Of a DNA stretch of 64,000 nucleotides, positions 53,616-62,935 are shown piece after piece (the stretch's first letter is position 1; each line of letters opens with the position of its first letter). The position numbers were made by a program, and so were the translations under genes. This DNA is from Halorubrum laminariae (lineage in GTDB: Archaea > Halobacteriota > Halobacteria > Halobacteriales > Haloferacaceae). Location of the stretch: the NCBI RefSeq assembly GCF_024494655.1, contig NZ_JANHDL010000007.1, positions 62,001 through 126,000 on the forward strand, in the 5' to 3' direction. Below the pieces are notes generated by a model. It was not told where the DNA came from and made no database searches. It saw only the letters and a program-made list of their open reading frames with translations.

Positions 53616-54141
53616 ATCGGTGTCTCGTCTGTCGGATCGGCCTCGATACCCCGACCACAGCGTGTTAGTACCACTGAGAGCCGTGTCCAGTCGCCGGATC
53701 GACGGCGACATCTGCCGTCGATACTATAGTCTAAAGACAGACATTTTCGATATTATACTCGATATACTATGAATTAATACTGTTCTGATTGTCGTTAATC
53801 TCGGTGGCAAATATGACCTACGTCGACATCGTGTTCTCATAGGATAATTTTGCTGTATCTGGCACGATAGCGCCTCAAAAGAACATTTATCTGGGATAAA
53901 TAAGTTATTTCCTAATATTATCTGGTTAGTTATCTATATAATCATAGAATTCCATATCTTCTCCCAGCTCTGTTTCACAAATCGAATATTGTACGTAAAT
54001 GGTCTTGAATTACCCATATAAGGCCAGATAGTGATCGGTAACAATGTGATCTGGAAAATCACCTTCTACTGGACAACTCTCTCAGTGTGTTTCGGAAACC
54101 CATTTCATCTTCACCAAAATTACCGGATTTCTGAGTAGTAT
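53616..54141. other. AT-rich non-coding stretch at the edge of the catabolic island
   Basis: About 525 bases, of which roughly 53700-54180 is much richer in A and T than the surrounding genome, with TATA-like runs and short direct repeats such as CGATATTATACT/CGATATACTA near 53749. I see no ORF with coding character, tRNA or insertion-sequence end. It may be a degraded mobile-element or insulator-like region between the core and the island. Confidence 0.7.
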
Positions 54142-54363
54142 TTAAAATGTATAATTATCAAATAGCGTTCGAACGATAGCGCTGTGAGGCCCGTTCAGGT
54201 ACTTGGCTGTCGCCCCGTTCTCGACACTTTTTCCGTTACGAATGTATGTCTGTAATGGATGTGCATCTTCGGCGAGCGAATGACGAAGAGTGAGCCAGCG
54301 TGCCCGTTCGTACATGCTGAACGACACGCCGGCGCGTCCGCGGGTGGATTTCTCGGGATTCAT
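54142..54363 (-). CDS. Possible 73-codon ORF coupled to IclR, uncertain
   Basis: A 73-aa frame whose ATG overlaps the IclR stop (ATGA), the usual archaeal coupling. The first half is GC-rich and normal (MYERARWLTLRHSL), but the C-terminal half runs into AT-rich DNA. It may be a real small protein, a readthrough relic or a degraded 3' end. No family is recognised. Confidence 0.35.
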   Translation of the reverse strand: MNPEKSTRGRAGVSFSMYERARWLTLRHSLAEDAHPLQTYIRNGKSVENGATAKYLNGPHSAIVRTLFDNYTF

Positions 54364-55178
54364 TCGTTTCCCGGAAACGTGTTCGACATGTTGATCGTCA
54401 CTTCGATCAGGTTTGCGGTCCGCGTCACGGCCTCCGGACTCTCTTCACGGAAGTGATCGCCGTGGAGGATGCTCGTCGGACCGGAGACGCTCAGCGCTCC
54501 CAGTACCTCGTCGTTCCGTCCGCGTATCGACGCGCCCACGGCCCGAAATCCCTCTATCTCTTCTTCGTCGTTGAACGCGTAGCCACGCTCATCGATCGTC
54601 GACAGCTCCGCGAAGAGAGCGTCTCTGTCGGTGATCGTGTGGGGCGTCCGCTGGACGAGATCGTGACGATCGAGGATCGATTCGACGCTCTCCCGCGAGA
54701 GAGCGGCGAGTATCGCCTTGCCGGTGGCGGTCACGTGGAGCGGTTCCGGCTGCTGTATCTTCTCAGTCTGGTAATCATATCGCCCGACGCTGTCGCCTTT
54801 CGCTTGATACAGGTTGATCCCGCGGCCGTTCTCCATCACGGTGAGGTGCGCGTACAGTCCGGTCTCGGCCGCGAGATCGTCGATCTCGTCTCGAGCGATC
54901 TGAAAGAGTTGACTCTGATTCCGAACGGACTCGCCCCGCAGCGACAGCTTGTACGCGAGCGCGTACTTCTCGCCGTCCCTGACGACGTATCCGGACTGCT
55001 TCAGCGTTTTCAAATACGCGTGTACGGTGCTTTTCGAGAGGTCGAGCGTCTCTGCGAGCTCCGTCACACCGAGGCTTCCCCGACGGGCGAGCGTGTCGAT
55101 AATTTCGATCGATCTCGACACTGACGTTCGCGTCCCCGAGTTTTCGCTCGTGGCAGCGTCGTTCATACCGTGGTCCAT
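54360..55178 (-). CDS. IclR-family transcriptional regulator
   Basis: A 272-aa regulator. The winged HTH (about 20-80, IIDTLARRGSLGVTELAETLDLSKSTVHAYLKTL) is followed by an IclR effector domain (about 95-270, ETGLYAHLTVMENG, VTATGKAILAAL, GYAFNDEEEIEGFRAVGASI). Divergent from the M20 hydrolase, it is a natural candidate controller of the island. The start at 55178 is preferred because GTATAT lies about 27 nt before it; ATGs at 55205 and 55166 are alternatives. Confidence 0.88.
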   Translation of the reverse strand: MDHGMNDAATSENSGTRTSVSRSIEIIDTLARRGSLGVTELAETLDLSKSTVHAYLKTLKQSGYVVRDGEKYALAYKLSLRGESVRNQSQLFQIARDEIDDLAAETGLYAHLTVMENGRGINLYQAKGDSVGRYDYQTEKIQQPEPLHVTATGKAILAALSRESVESILDRHDLVQRTPHTITDRDALFAELSTIDERGYAFNDEEEIEGFRAVGASIRGRNDEVLGALSVSGPTSILHGDHFREESPEAVTRTANLIEVTINMSNTFPGNE

Positions 55179-55201
55179 GCCGTATTGCGTGTTAAGTGTT
55201 C

Positions 55202-55208
55202 CCATATA
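55202..55208 (-). promoter_or_regulatory. TATA-like element for the IclR gene
   Basis: GTATATGG on the minus strand, centred about 27 nt before the IclR start chosen at 55178, embedded in a small palindrome (CCCATATACGGG). It could also be a regulator-binding site. The 240-bp gap to the M20 gene is AT-rich and holds further TATA-like runs near 55353. Confidence 0.45.
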
Positions 55209-55420
55209 CGGGATAATACTCCTTTTCACTCTTATTACTGTCCACTACTTTTGAGTATAGGTGTATGTTCGTATATTTATTCTCCATCTATTTGTGTAGA
55301 ACTCCATTTGTTTTGCAGTCGGTGTCGAATCCGTTCCGCCTGTCTGAACGACGCGTTATATCACCGGAACGGACGAATAGCAGTGCTCGCCCGGGTGTAA
55401 CGAGCGATACGATTATTATC

Positions 55421-56683
55421 ATGCCCCGTGTTGACGCGCCTGTGGCAGTTGCACTCAACAGAGACCGCCTCGTGGACGCGATGGAAACGCAGGCGGCGAT
55501 CGGCGGAACCGAAGACGACGGACTCCACCGACTCGCGCTCTCCGACGCGGACAAGGCCGCACGGGACTGGTTCGTCGAACAGCTTCGAGCCTTGGACCTT
55601 CCAGTCCGTATCGACGAGTTCGGCAATATCTTCGCTCGCCGTCCGGGAACGGATCCGGACGCGGATCCCGTGTTGATCGGATCGCATCTCGATTCACAAC
55701 CCAACGGCGGTATCTACGACGGACAGCTGGGCGTCGTCGCGGCGCTCGAACTGCTTCGGACGCTTGACGACGAGGGTATCGAGACCAGCCATCCGATAGA
55801 GATCGTCAACTGGACCAACGAGGAGGGCTCTCGATTTCAGCCAGGACTGCAGGGGAGCGGCGTTTGGTGCGGCGAATTCGACCTCCAGACCGAGTACGAC
55901 CGAACCGACCGCGACGGCGTTCGCCTAGGAGACGAACTCGAACGCATCGGCTACCGGGGTGACGCCCCCGCCGAACCGACAGAGGCGTACGAGGCGTACT
56001 TCGAACTCCACATCGAACAGGGGCCGTACCTCGACGAGAGCGGAAACGACGTGGGCGTCGTCACCGGGGTCGTCGGGCTCTCGTGGGGCGAGGTGACGTT
56101 CACGGGAGAGGCCAACCACGCGGGGAGCACGCCGATGTCCATGCGCTACGACGCCAGCGTGCCGGCGGCCGAACTCCTCTCGTACGTCAGACGCCTCCCG
56201 GGGCAGGTCGGCGACCGGACCGTCGGAACGGTCGGATCCATCGACGTGGAACCCGATTCGATCAACATCATCCCGGAGTCGGCCACCGTGACGTGGGACA
56301 TCCGTGATCCGGCCGACGACGTGGTTGATCACGCCATCGACCGACTGTCGGCGGAGGCCGAGGCGGCGGCGCGACGAGAGGGCGTCGACTGCGAGGTCGA
56401 AGAGACGGCCCGGACCGAGAGCGCCAAGTTCGCCGATCGGTGTGTCGAGACCGTACAGCGGGTCGCCGACGAGTTCGGATACGAGAGCATGCGCCTCTTG
56501 AGTGGTGGGAACCACGACGCCTCACACGTCAACGAGGTGTGTGACGCCGCGATGGTCTTCGCAGTCAGCGAGGACGGTAAGAGCCACACCTCCGAGGAGT
56601 ACACCAGCTGGGAGGACTGTTACCGGGCGGCGAACACCGTCGCGAACGCCGCGCTCGCGACCGCGTCGCCGACGACCGACTAA
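55421..56683 (+). CDS. M20-family N-carbamoyl-amino-acid hydrolase / allantoate amidohydrolase-like enzyme
   Basis: A 420-aa metal amidohydrolase of the hydantoinase/carbamoylase branch. Seen: GSHLDSQPNGGIYDG with His and Asp ligands, NWTNEEGSRFQ, HIEQGPYLDESG, GEANHAGSTPMSMR and GGNHDASHVNE, the hallmark blocks of this branch. It hydrolyses N-carbamoyl or ureido groups, releasing ammonia and CO2 (family knowledge). Exact substrate unknown. The start at 55421 (MPRVDAPVAV) fits family length. It opens the plus-strand island genes after the divergent IclR gene. Confidence 0.9.
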   Translation: MPRVDAPVAVALNRDRLVDAMETQAAIGGTEDDGLHRLALSDADKAARDWFVEQLRALDLPVRIDEFGNIFARRPGTDPDADPVLIGSHLDSQPNGGIYDGQLGVVAALELLRTLDDEGIETSHPIEIVNWTNEEGSRFQPGLQGSGVWCGEFDLQTEYDRTDRDGVRLGDELERIGYRGDAPAEPTEAYEAYFELHIEQGPYLDESGNDVGVVTGVVGLSWGEVTFTGEANHAGSTPMSMRYDASVPAAELLSYVRRLPGQVGDRTVGTVGSIDVEPDSINIIPESATVTWDIRDPADDVVDHAIDRLSAEAEAAARREGVDCEVEETARTESAKFADRCVETVQRVADEFGYESMRLLSGGNHDASHVNEVCDAAMVFAVSEDGKSHTSEEYTSWEDCYRAANTVANAALATASPTTD

Positions 56684-56761
56684 CGGTAATACGCGCGCCA
56701 CGCCTGCTACCCGTCCCGAGCCGGTGGAGCTATCACCACCGACTCGGCGACGAAGGCGCGA

Positions 56762-58060
56762 TCAGTCCGCAGAGAAAGCGTCCGCGATGCCGTGACTCCA
56801 CCGGATCACGTCCTCGTCGGCGTCGAACCGTCCCGCGAACTGGACGCCGAGCGGGAGTCCGTCGTCCGTCTCGCTCGCGGGAACCGTGACCGTGGGAAGT
56901 CCCGCGTGCGTCCACGGGAGGTTCATTATCGGGTCGCCGGTGCTGTCGATTCCCTCTGGGGCCGGTCCCGGCGCGGCGGGCGCGATCCACAGGTCGATCC
57001 CGTGCTCGTCCATCAGGTCCGTCAGGTCGCCCCGAAGCTCTCCGCGGCTCCGCCGCCCGACCGCGACCGTCTCCATCGTCGCCTCCAGCCCCTCGGCTAT
57101 CAGTTCGCTCGTCTCCTCGGCGTACCGCTCGCCGTACTCCCGGTACCACTCCTCGTGAGCGACGGCGGCGTCGGCGGCGACGAGCCGCTGATGTCGCTCG
57201 TTGATCGCGTCGATGTCCGCCATCGCGTCGACGCGCACGATGTCGTACTCGGCCGCGTCGAGCTCGTCGAGGTGATCCTCGAACGCGTCGAGCGCGAGGT
57301 CGGACGCCTGTTCGAGATACGGCCCCGCTGGGACGCCGATCGTGGGCGTTTCCGTCGGCGCTGGCAGCGTCCGCCACGAGTCACAGAGCAGGGGCGCGGC
57401 GAGACTCACTCCGGCGGTGTCCTGCGTGAAAATACCTACGTGGTCGACGGACTCCGACAGCGGGATGACGCCCTCGGTCGATATTCGTCCGAAGCTTGGC
57501 TTGTAGCCGACGATTCCGCAGAACGCCGCCGGGCGGATCACGGAGCCGATCGTCTGCGTCCCGAACGCGACCGGACACAGCCCGGCCGCGACCGCCGCCG
57601 CCGACCCGCTGCTCGACCCGCCGGGCGTTCGGTCCGTGTCGTGGGGGTTCCGCGTCGGCCCGGGCGACATGTGAGCGAACTCCGTCGTCACGGTCTTTCC
57701 CAACACGAGCGCGCCGGCGCGACGAAGCGCCGTCACGGCGGCCGCCTCGTCGCCCGTGATCGCCTCGGGCGGGAGGTCGGACCCGGCGCGCGTCTGGAAC
57801 CCGTCGACGTGGAAGATGTCTTTCACTCCGACCGGCACGCCGTACAGCGCCGGTCGGTCGGCGGGGTCCGGATATCGTTCGGCGAGCGCGGCCGCGTCGG
57901 CTCTGAGACGCTCCCATCGACCGTCCTCGGCGACGAGGGATTCGATTTCGGGATCCACTTCGGCCGCGCGCTCTTCGAGTTCGTCCACGTGCGCCTCGGG
58001 GTCGATCCGCCCGCTCCGCAGGGCGTCTGCGACGTCCGCCAATGGCTCTTGATATAGCAC
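56762..58060 (-). CDS. Amidase-signature enzyme
   Basis: A 432-aa amidase with the Ser-cisSer-Lys triad: Lys in YGVPVGVKDIFHVDGF, Ser in DRTPGGSSSGSAAAVAAG and the nucleophile Ser in TQTIGSVIRPAAFCG. It hydrolyses amides to acids and ammonia. It may be GatA-like by sequence, but a GatA would sit with gatB/gatC, which are absent. The start is taken as the GTG at 58060, which has a TATA element about 28 nt upstream and gives MLYQEPLADVAD. It is convergent with M20 and divergent from OCD. Confidence 0.9.
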   Translation of the reverse strand: MLYQEPLADVADALRSGRIDPEAHVDELEERAAEVDPEIESLVAEDGRWERLRADAAALAERYPDPADRPALYGVPVGVKDIFHVDGFQTRAGSDLPPEAITGDEAAAVTALRRAGALVLGKTVTTEFAHMSPGPTRNPHDTDRTPGGSSSGSAAAVAAGLCPVAFGTQTIGSVIRPAAFCGIVGYKPSFGRISTEGVIPLSESVDHVGIFTQDTAGVSLAAPLLCDSWRTLPAPTETPTIGVPAGPYLEQASDLALDAFEDHLDELDAAEYDIVRVDAMADIDAINERHQRLVAADAAVAHEEWYREYGERYAEETSELIAEGLEATMETVAVGRRSRGELRGDLTDLMDEHGIDLWIAPAAPGPAPEGIDSTGDPIMNLPWTHAGLPTVTVPASETDDGLPLGVQFAGRFDADEDVIRWSHGIADAFSAD

Positions 58061-58085
58061 GGCACTAGCTGCCACGCCGGTACTG

Positions 58086-58091
58086 TTATAT
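58086..58091 (-). promoter_or_regulatory. TATA box for the amidase gene
   Basis: TTATAT (minus reads ATATAA) centred about 28 nt before the GTG at 58060. It lies in the 145-bp gap that separates the amidase and the OCD gene, and so decides the shorter amidase start. Confidence 0.55.
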
Positions 58092-58204
58092 CGGTCGCAT
58101 TTCGCATATATTGCCGCCACATCCGAAACACTCCTCGGGTCCGACGAGACCGAACGGGCTCCTCGCCGGAACTACTATGCGGGTTTCCGTCGTTGCGGCG
58201 GACG

Positions 58205-59311
58205 ATGGTGTCAGACAGCCCGGAGGCGGTGCGGTTTCTCTCACAGGAGGCCGCGATCGAAGCCGGCGCGACGGACGCGAACCGGTGTGTCGAGCGGATG
58301 GACGAGGTCTTCGAACTGTACGACGACGGTCGAGTGGTGATGGGCGAGAACGGTCACTACCTGCACGGACACATGACGACGTTTCCCGACGGACTGGCCG
58401 AACCCGACGCGAAGCGACTCCGAGCGGGGAGCCGCTTCGGCGCGATGCCCGCGTACGTTGGAGGCGACATCGACGCGATCGGCGTCAAGTGGTACGGTTC
58501 CGTCACGGCTCGACCGGACGAGGCGTCGGCACCGGACTCCGATCCGATACTGGTCTTGAGCGATCCCGACACCGGCCGACCGCTGACCGTGATGGACGGC
58601 GCGGTCGTGAGCAGCATGCGGACCGGGGCCACGGCGGCGCTCGGGGCGCGGTACCTACAGGGCGATCGCGCGACGACCGCGACGATACTCGGTCCCGGTT
58701 CGGTCGGACAGGCGTCGACGATCGCGCTCGACGCGACCCTGGGGTCGCTCGCGGAGATACGCGTCTACCACCCGGACGAGCGGAAATCAGTGGCCTTCCG
58801 CGACGCGATGCAGGAGCGCGTCGGGGCGCGGATCGCGGCGACCGACTCGATACGGACGGCCGTCCGCGGCGCGGATGTCACTGTCGCCGCCGCGTCGGGA
58901 GACTCGCCGCCACGGATCGACGCCTCGTGGTTGGATGACGACTCGACCGTGATCCAACTGGGCGACCTCCGGATCGACCTCGGCGCGTTCGATACGGACC
59001 GGATCTTCTGTGACGTTCGCCGGCACCCGTTGGAGTTCGAGCGACAGGTCGGCTGGGAGTTCACCGCCGCGTACGCCGCCGCCATCGAGAGCGACGAGTA
59101 CCCGCTCGCGCTCTCCGATGTCCGAACCCTGCACGAACTCGCCAGTGGGACCGACACGGAGCCGACGGCGGGGCGGTCGATACTGTCGTCGCTCGGGCTG
59201 CCGATGGAAGATGTCGCGTGGGGGGCCGAGGTGTACCGAAACGCGACTGCCGAGGGACTCGGACAGCCGCTGTCGTTCCGGTCGGAGTCGCACTTCGGGA
59301 CGACGTACTGA
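58205..59311 (+). CDS. Ornithine cyclodeaminase / mu-crystallin family enzyme
   Basis: A 368-aa NAD(P)-dependent enzyme of the ornithine cyclodeaminase family, whose members include ornithine cyclodeaminases, alanine dehydrogenases and imine reductases. Seen: VGGDIDAIGVKWYGS with substrate Lys, DGAVVSSMRTGATAALGARYL, and Rossmann loop ATILGPGSVGQASTIAL. The ATG at 58205 is preferred over a TTG twelve bases upstream. Substrate unknown. It starts 145 bp from the amidase on the opposite strand. Confidence 0.85.
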   Translation: MVSDSPEAVRFLSQEAAIEAGATDANRCVERMDEVFELYDDGRVVMGENGHYLHGHMTTFPDGLAEPDAKRLRAGSRFGAMPAYVGGDIDAIGVKWYGSVTARPDEASAPDSDPILVLSDPDTGRPLTVMDGAVVSSMRTGATAALGARYLQGDRATTATILGPGSVGQASTIALDATLGSLAEIRVYHPDERKSVAFRDAMQERVGARIAATDSIRTAVRGADVTVAAASGDSPPRIDASWLDDDSTVIQLGDLRIDLGAFDTDRIFCDVRRHPLEFERQVGWEFTAAYAAAIESDEYPLALSDVRTLHELASGTDTEPTAGRSILSSLGLPMEDVAWGAEVYRNATAEGLGQPLSFRSESHFGTTY

Positions 59312-59422
59312 CGCCGAGATCGCGGTGACATCGGTCTCACGTTTCGTCAATCGAGACCCCTCCGGTCCGCTCGATCTCTTGGTGTGTCTGCTGGTGTGTT
59401 TTAGGTACTTTAATCAAAGAAC

Positions 59423-59429
59423 TTTTATA
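59423..59429 (+). promoter_or_regulatory. TATA box of the ABC importer operon
   Basis: TTTTATA centred 27 nt before the ATG at 59453. This is a good leaderless promoter for the transporter genes, separate from OCD expression. It lies in a small AT-rich gap of about 140 bp. Confidence 0.7.
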
Positions 59430-59452
59430 CGCGTATTTCCCCGGGATTGTTG

Positions 59453-60415
59453 ATGGATATCGCCAAAAAGGTTTCAGATAACGTGTTAGTACGCACAATA
59501 TCTGATCAGAATCGTTTCGAAAACATCGGTGACAACTACATCGTCAGAAACCTCTGGGGAGGGCTCCGCTCGATGGTGAGCGACCGGATGACCGTATTCT
59601 ACTTCGGCATCCTCGTCACGATCCTCCTGATGGGCGTGTTCGGTCCCATGCTCGCTCCGTACGGCGTCGAGCAGATCCACTTCGATCCACAGACCGGTGA
59701 GATGCTCCGCGCCGAGGGGCCCTCGCTCGCGCACCCGCTGGGAACGACGTTCCAAGGATACGACGTGCTGACGAGGCTGCTGATCGGCGCTCGTCCCACC
59801 GTTCTCACCGGGATCATCGGCGGTGGAATGATCCTGACGATCGGCACCGCTATCGGCGTCACCGCCGGCTACGTCGGCGGACGAACCGAGACGCTGCTGA
59901 TGCGGTTCACCGACTTCGTGTACGGCGTACCGCTGATTCCGTTCGGTATCGTGCTGATCACATTCCTCGGCGTGGGATTTATCCCCTCGATCATGGTGAT
60001 CGGGTTAATCCTGTGGCGCGGTGCCGCCCGGGTGATCCGGGCGCAGACGCTGAAGGTGAAACAGTACCCGTTCGTACAGGTCGCCAAGGCCAGCGGCGCG
60101 AGCACGCCACATATCATCTTCAAACACATCCTCCCGAACGTGGCACCGATGGCGGTGTTCTTCCTCTCGCTGGGCGTCGGGTACGCGATAATGCTTCAGG
60201 CGAGTCTGACGTTCCTCGGCGTCGCCGACCCGTTCATCCCCTCGTGGGGCGTCATGATCCGAAACGCGTTCAACTCCGGCTACATGGCGACCGCCTGGTG
60301 GTGGTCGGCACCGCCTGGCCTGCTGATCGCGATCACGGTCCTTGCGACGTTCATGTTCGGACGCGGCTACGAGGGAGGCGACAGTGAGACCGAAAACAAC
60401 GCGATCGCCGCCTAA
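59453..60415 (+). CDS. dppC: Dipeptide/oligopeptide-type ABC permease (DppC/OppC)
   Basis: A 320-aa inner-membrane permease. N-terminal cytosolic part (about 1-50), then six helices and the periplasmic-type loop AEGPSLAHPLGTTFQGYDVLTRLL typical of DppC. The coupling EAA-like loop is RVIRAQTLKVKQYPFVQVAKASGAST. ATG at 59453, with TATA 27 nt before it; an upstream TTG two codons earlier is not needed. It is followed by the D, F and B subunits. Confidence 0.92.
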   Translation: MDIAKKVSDNVLVRTISDQNRFENIGDNYIVRNLWGGLRSMVSDRMTVFYFGILVTILLMGVFGPMLAPYGVEQIHFDPQTGEMLRAEGPSLAHPLGTTFQGYDVLTRLLIGARPTVLTGIIGGGMILTIGTAIGVTAGYVGGRTETLLMRFTDFVYGVPLIPFGIVLITFLGVGFIPSIMVIGLILWRGAARVIRAQTLKVKQYPFVQVAKASGASTPHIIFKHILPNVAPMAVFFLSLGVGYAIMLQASLTFLGVADPFIPSWGVMIRNAFNSGYMATAWWWSAPPGLLIAITVLATFMFGRGYEGGDSETENNAIAA

Positions 60416-60417
60416 CC

Positions 60418-61476
60418 ATGAGCGAGCCACTACTCGAAGTCGACGATCTCACGGTACAGTACCAGACGGACGACGGGATGTTGACGGCCACCTCGAACGC
60501 CTCCTTCAGCATCTCCGACGGCGAGTTCTTCGGGCTCGCGGGCGAGTCCGGATCCGGGAAGAGCACGCTGGCGAAGGCGATCATCGGCGGCCTCGACGAC
60601 AACGGACAGGTCTCGAGCGGGACGATCAAATACCGCGGCGAGGAGATTCAGGACCTCTCGGACAAGGAACTCAGCCAGCGGATCCGCTGGAAGGAAATCT
60701 CGTGGATTCCGCAGGGGGCGATGAGCAGCCTCGATCCGCTCCAGCGAGTCAGCGAGCAGGCGCTCGAGATCGGCAACGTCCACACGGACCTGCCGGACGA
60801 GGAGATCCGAGACAAACTCAAGGAGACGTTCGACATCGTCGGCCTCCAGGAGAGCCGGATCGACGACTACCCGCACCAGTTCTCCGGAGGGATGCAACAG
60901 CGGGCGATCATCGCGCTCGCGCTGTTTCTCGAACCGGAGCTCGTCATCGCGGACGAGCCGACGACGGCGCTGGACGTGATCATGCAAGACCAGATATTCA
61001 AGCACCTCGACCGGCTGAAAGACGAGCTCGACGTGAGCCTGCTGTTGATCACCCACGACATCAGCGTGATATTCGAGTCCTGTGACAGCGTCGCCATCAT
61101 GCACGCGAGCCAGATCGCAGAGCGGGGGACGACGAACGCGGTCCACGCCAACCCGCGACACCCGTACGCGTTCATGTTCAAGGAGGCGTTCCCCGACATC
61201 AGAGAGCCCAAGCGGGAACTGGAGGTGATCGAGGGGCATCCCCCGGAGCTGATGGGCGAGGTCGACTTCTGTAGCTTCGCGGACCGCTGTCCGTGGGCGG
61301 CCCCGGAGTGTCGGGAGGGAGCCCCGCCGACCGAGTCTGCGGGCGACGACGATCCGAGCCACGTGACTGCCTGCGTCCGGAGGGAGGAAGCCTACGAGCT
61401 GTATCAGTCTGACACGTCTCCCGTCGACGACGGATCGAGCGCACAGAGCATCGCGCAGACGGGGGAGGGTGATTGA
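60418..61476 (+). CDS. dppD: Dipeptide-type ABC importer ATPase (DppD/OppD)
   Basis: A 352-aa ATPase. Walker A GESGSGKST, signature FSGGMQQRA, Walker B VIADEPTTAL, and the C-terminal oligo_HPY region with CSFADRCPWAAPECREG, a Cys-rich segment. It starts 2 bp after the dppC stop, so coupled. It powers import with DppF. Confidence 0.93.
   Translation: MSEPLLEVDDLTVQYQTDDGMLTATSNASFSISDGEFFGLAGESGSGKSTLAKAIIGGLDDNGQVSSGTIKYRGEEIQDLSDKELSQRIRWKEISWIPQGAMSSLDPLQRVSEQALEIGNVHTDLPDEEIRDKLKETFDIVGLQESRIDDYPHQFSGGMQQRAIIALALFLEPELVIADEPTTALDVIMQDQIFKHLDRLKDELDVSLLLITHDISVIFESCDSVAIMHASQIAERGTTNAVHANPRHPYAFMFKEAFPDIREPKRELEVIEGHPPELMGEVDFCSFADRCPWAAPECREGAPPTESAGDDDPSHVTACVRREEAYELYQSDTSPVDDGSSAQSIAQTGEGD
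61463..61470 (+). promoter_or_regulatory. Ribosome binding site for dppF
   Basis: GGGAGGGTG-type purine tract about 9 nt before the GTG at 61479. It supports that start over the TTG at 61473, which overlaps the dppD stop. Confidence 0.55.
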
Positions 61477-61478
61477 CC

Positions 61479-62822
61479 GTGAGCGCGAACCAGCCCGTGT
61501 TGGAGATCAGGAACCTCAAAAAGTACTTCGAAGGGAACACGGATATCGTCGACATGCTCATGCGCCGCGAGCCGTCGCAGATTCAAGCGGTCGACGGCGT
61601 CTCGATGACGCTCGAAGAAAACGAGTCGGTCGCCGTGATCGGCGAGAGCGGCTGCGGAAAGTCGACACTGTTGCGCACGCTTATCGGCTTGCACGACATC
61701 TCCGATGGGGACATCGTGTACAAGGGGACGCCAGTCTCCGAGTTCGACAAGGCGGACTGGAAAGAGTACCGGCGGAACGTTCAGGTGATATTCCAAGACC
61801 CGTTCAACTCCCTGAATCCGAAGATGACCGTCCGGGAGTCGCTCGCCGAGCCGCTGAACATTCACGGAATCGGCGACAAAGAAGAGCGGGTGCGAGAGGT
61901 GCTCGAACAGGTCGAACTCCAGCCGGCAGAACAGTACCTCGACCGGAAGCCGGAGAACCTCAGCGGCGGCGAAAAACAGCGCGTCGCCATCGGTCGCGCG
62001 CTGGTTCTCGATCCGGAGGTCATCCTCGCCGACGAGCCGGTGTCGATGCTCGACGTCTCCACGCAGGCCGCGGTGTTGACGAAGATGAAAGACTTGATCA
62101 ACGACTTCGACGTGTCGATGATCTACATCTCACACGACCTCTCGACGGTGTCGTACATCGCCGAGACGGTCAAGGTGATGTACCTCGGTCGGTTCGTCGA
62201 GTCGGCTCGAACCAAGGAGCTTCTTGAGGACCCGAAGCACCCGTACACAGAGGCACTCGTCTCGGCGATCCCGGTGCCGGACCCGACGTACGACAGGGAG
62301 CGGACGGAGATGTCCGGCGCGCCGCGGGACCCGATCGATATCGGTGAGGGCTGTCGGTTCCGCGACCGGTGTCCGGAGGTCATCCCGCCGGACGACATCG
62401 ACATCGACCAGGGGGCGTACCGAGAGATCATGTCGTTCCGCGAGTTCCTCGAACGCGAGGAGGTCGACCTCGATCGGATTCAGACGATCGTGGAGGTGGA
62501 CGAGCGCTCCGCGCTCGTCGACGCGATTCAGCGCGAGTACTTCGACCACGAACTCACCGGGAAAAACGAGTCGACGCTCCGGTCGGCGCTCACGTCGCTG
62601 GCCGACGGAAACGAGGAAATCGCCATCGAGCGCCTTAGCGATCGGTTCGAGAGCGTCTGTGAGACCACCCCACCGGAGGTGGAGACGGAACCCGAGTGGC
62701 ACGTCGCCTGTCATCACCACACGGAAAACGACCGAACGGCGGTCGCGAGCGGCGGCGGAACGAACGCCACGGACGGCGGGTCAGACGCGACCGAAAGCGT
62801 GGCACACGCGGAGCACCAATGA
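61479..62822 (+). CDS. dppF: Dipeptide-type ABC importer ATPase (DppF/OppF), long C-terminus
   Basis: A 447-aa ATPase. Walker A GESGCGKST, signature LSGGEKQRVAIG, Walker B VILADEPVSMLD. After the first Cys pair (CRFRDRCPEV) there is an extra segment of about 90 residues (EIMSFREFLEREEVDLDRI and more) before WHVACHHH, so it is longer than bacterial DppF (about 330 aa). GTG at 61479, 2 bp after the dppD stop, with a GGAGGGTG ribosome site about 8 nt before it. Confidence 0.92.
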   Translation: MSANQPVLEIRNLKKYFEGNTDIVDMLMRREPSQIQAVDGVSMTLEENESVAVIGESGCGKSTLLRTLIGLHDISDGDIVYKGTPVSEFDKADWKEYRRNVQVIFQDPFNSLNPKMTVRESLAEPLNIHGIGDKEERVREVLEQVELQPAEQYLDRKPENLSGGEKQRVAIGRALVLDPEVILADEPVSMLDVSTQAAVLTKMKDLINDFDVSMIYISHDLSTVSYIAETVKVMYLGRFVESARTKELLEDPKHPYTEALVSAIPVPDPTYDRERTEMSGAPRDPIDIGEGCRFRDRCPEVIPPDDIDIDQGAYREIMSFREFLEREEVDLDRIQTIVEVDERSALVDAIQREYFDHELTGKNESTLRSALTSLADGNEEIAIERLSDRFESVCETTPPEVETEPEWHVACHHHTENDRTAVASGGGTNATDGGSDATESVAHAEHQ

Positions 62823-62935
62823 GAGCACACACTACTGAGATGGCAGACGTAGAGGAGCGTACTGGACACGAGATCGGCGGAGACGAGAGCGGCAGGTGTG
62901 AGACCGGCGGACACGTCGGCGGAGGTGAGCGATAG
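62819..62935 (+). CDS. 38-residue ORF bridging dppF and dppB
   Basis: A 38-codon frame starting MRAHTTEMADVEERTGHEIG and ending GGHVGGGER. Its ATG overlaps the dppF stop (ATGA) and its TAG abuts the dppB ATG with no gap. It has a Cys (SGRCETGG) and no membrane segment. It may be a translational relay that brings ribosomes to the dppB site, or a small subunit. The perfect fit between the two genes is the main evidence. Confidence 0.55.
   Translation: MRAHTTEMADVEERTGHEIGGDESGRCETGGHVGGGER
62921..62928 (+). promoter_or_regulatory. Strong Shine-Dalgarno site for dppB
   Basis: GGAGGTGA, fully complementary to the 3' end of archaeal 16S rRNA, seven bases before the dppB ATG at 62936. It lies inside the 38-codon ORF, so translation of that ORF may open or compete with it. 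Confidence 0.8.

Noticed and set aside
53749..53770. Short direct repeats CGATATTATACT/CGATATACTA as insertion-site duplication
   Set aside because: Too short and imperfect, and in AT-rich DNA where they arise by chance.
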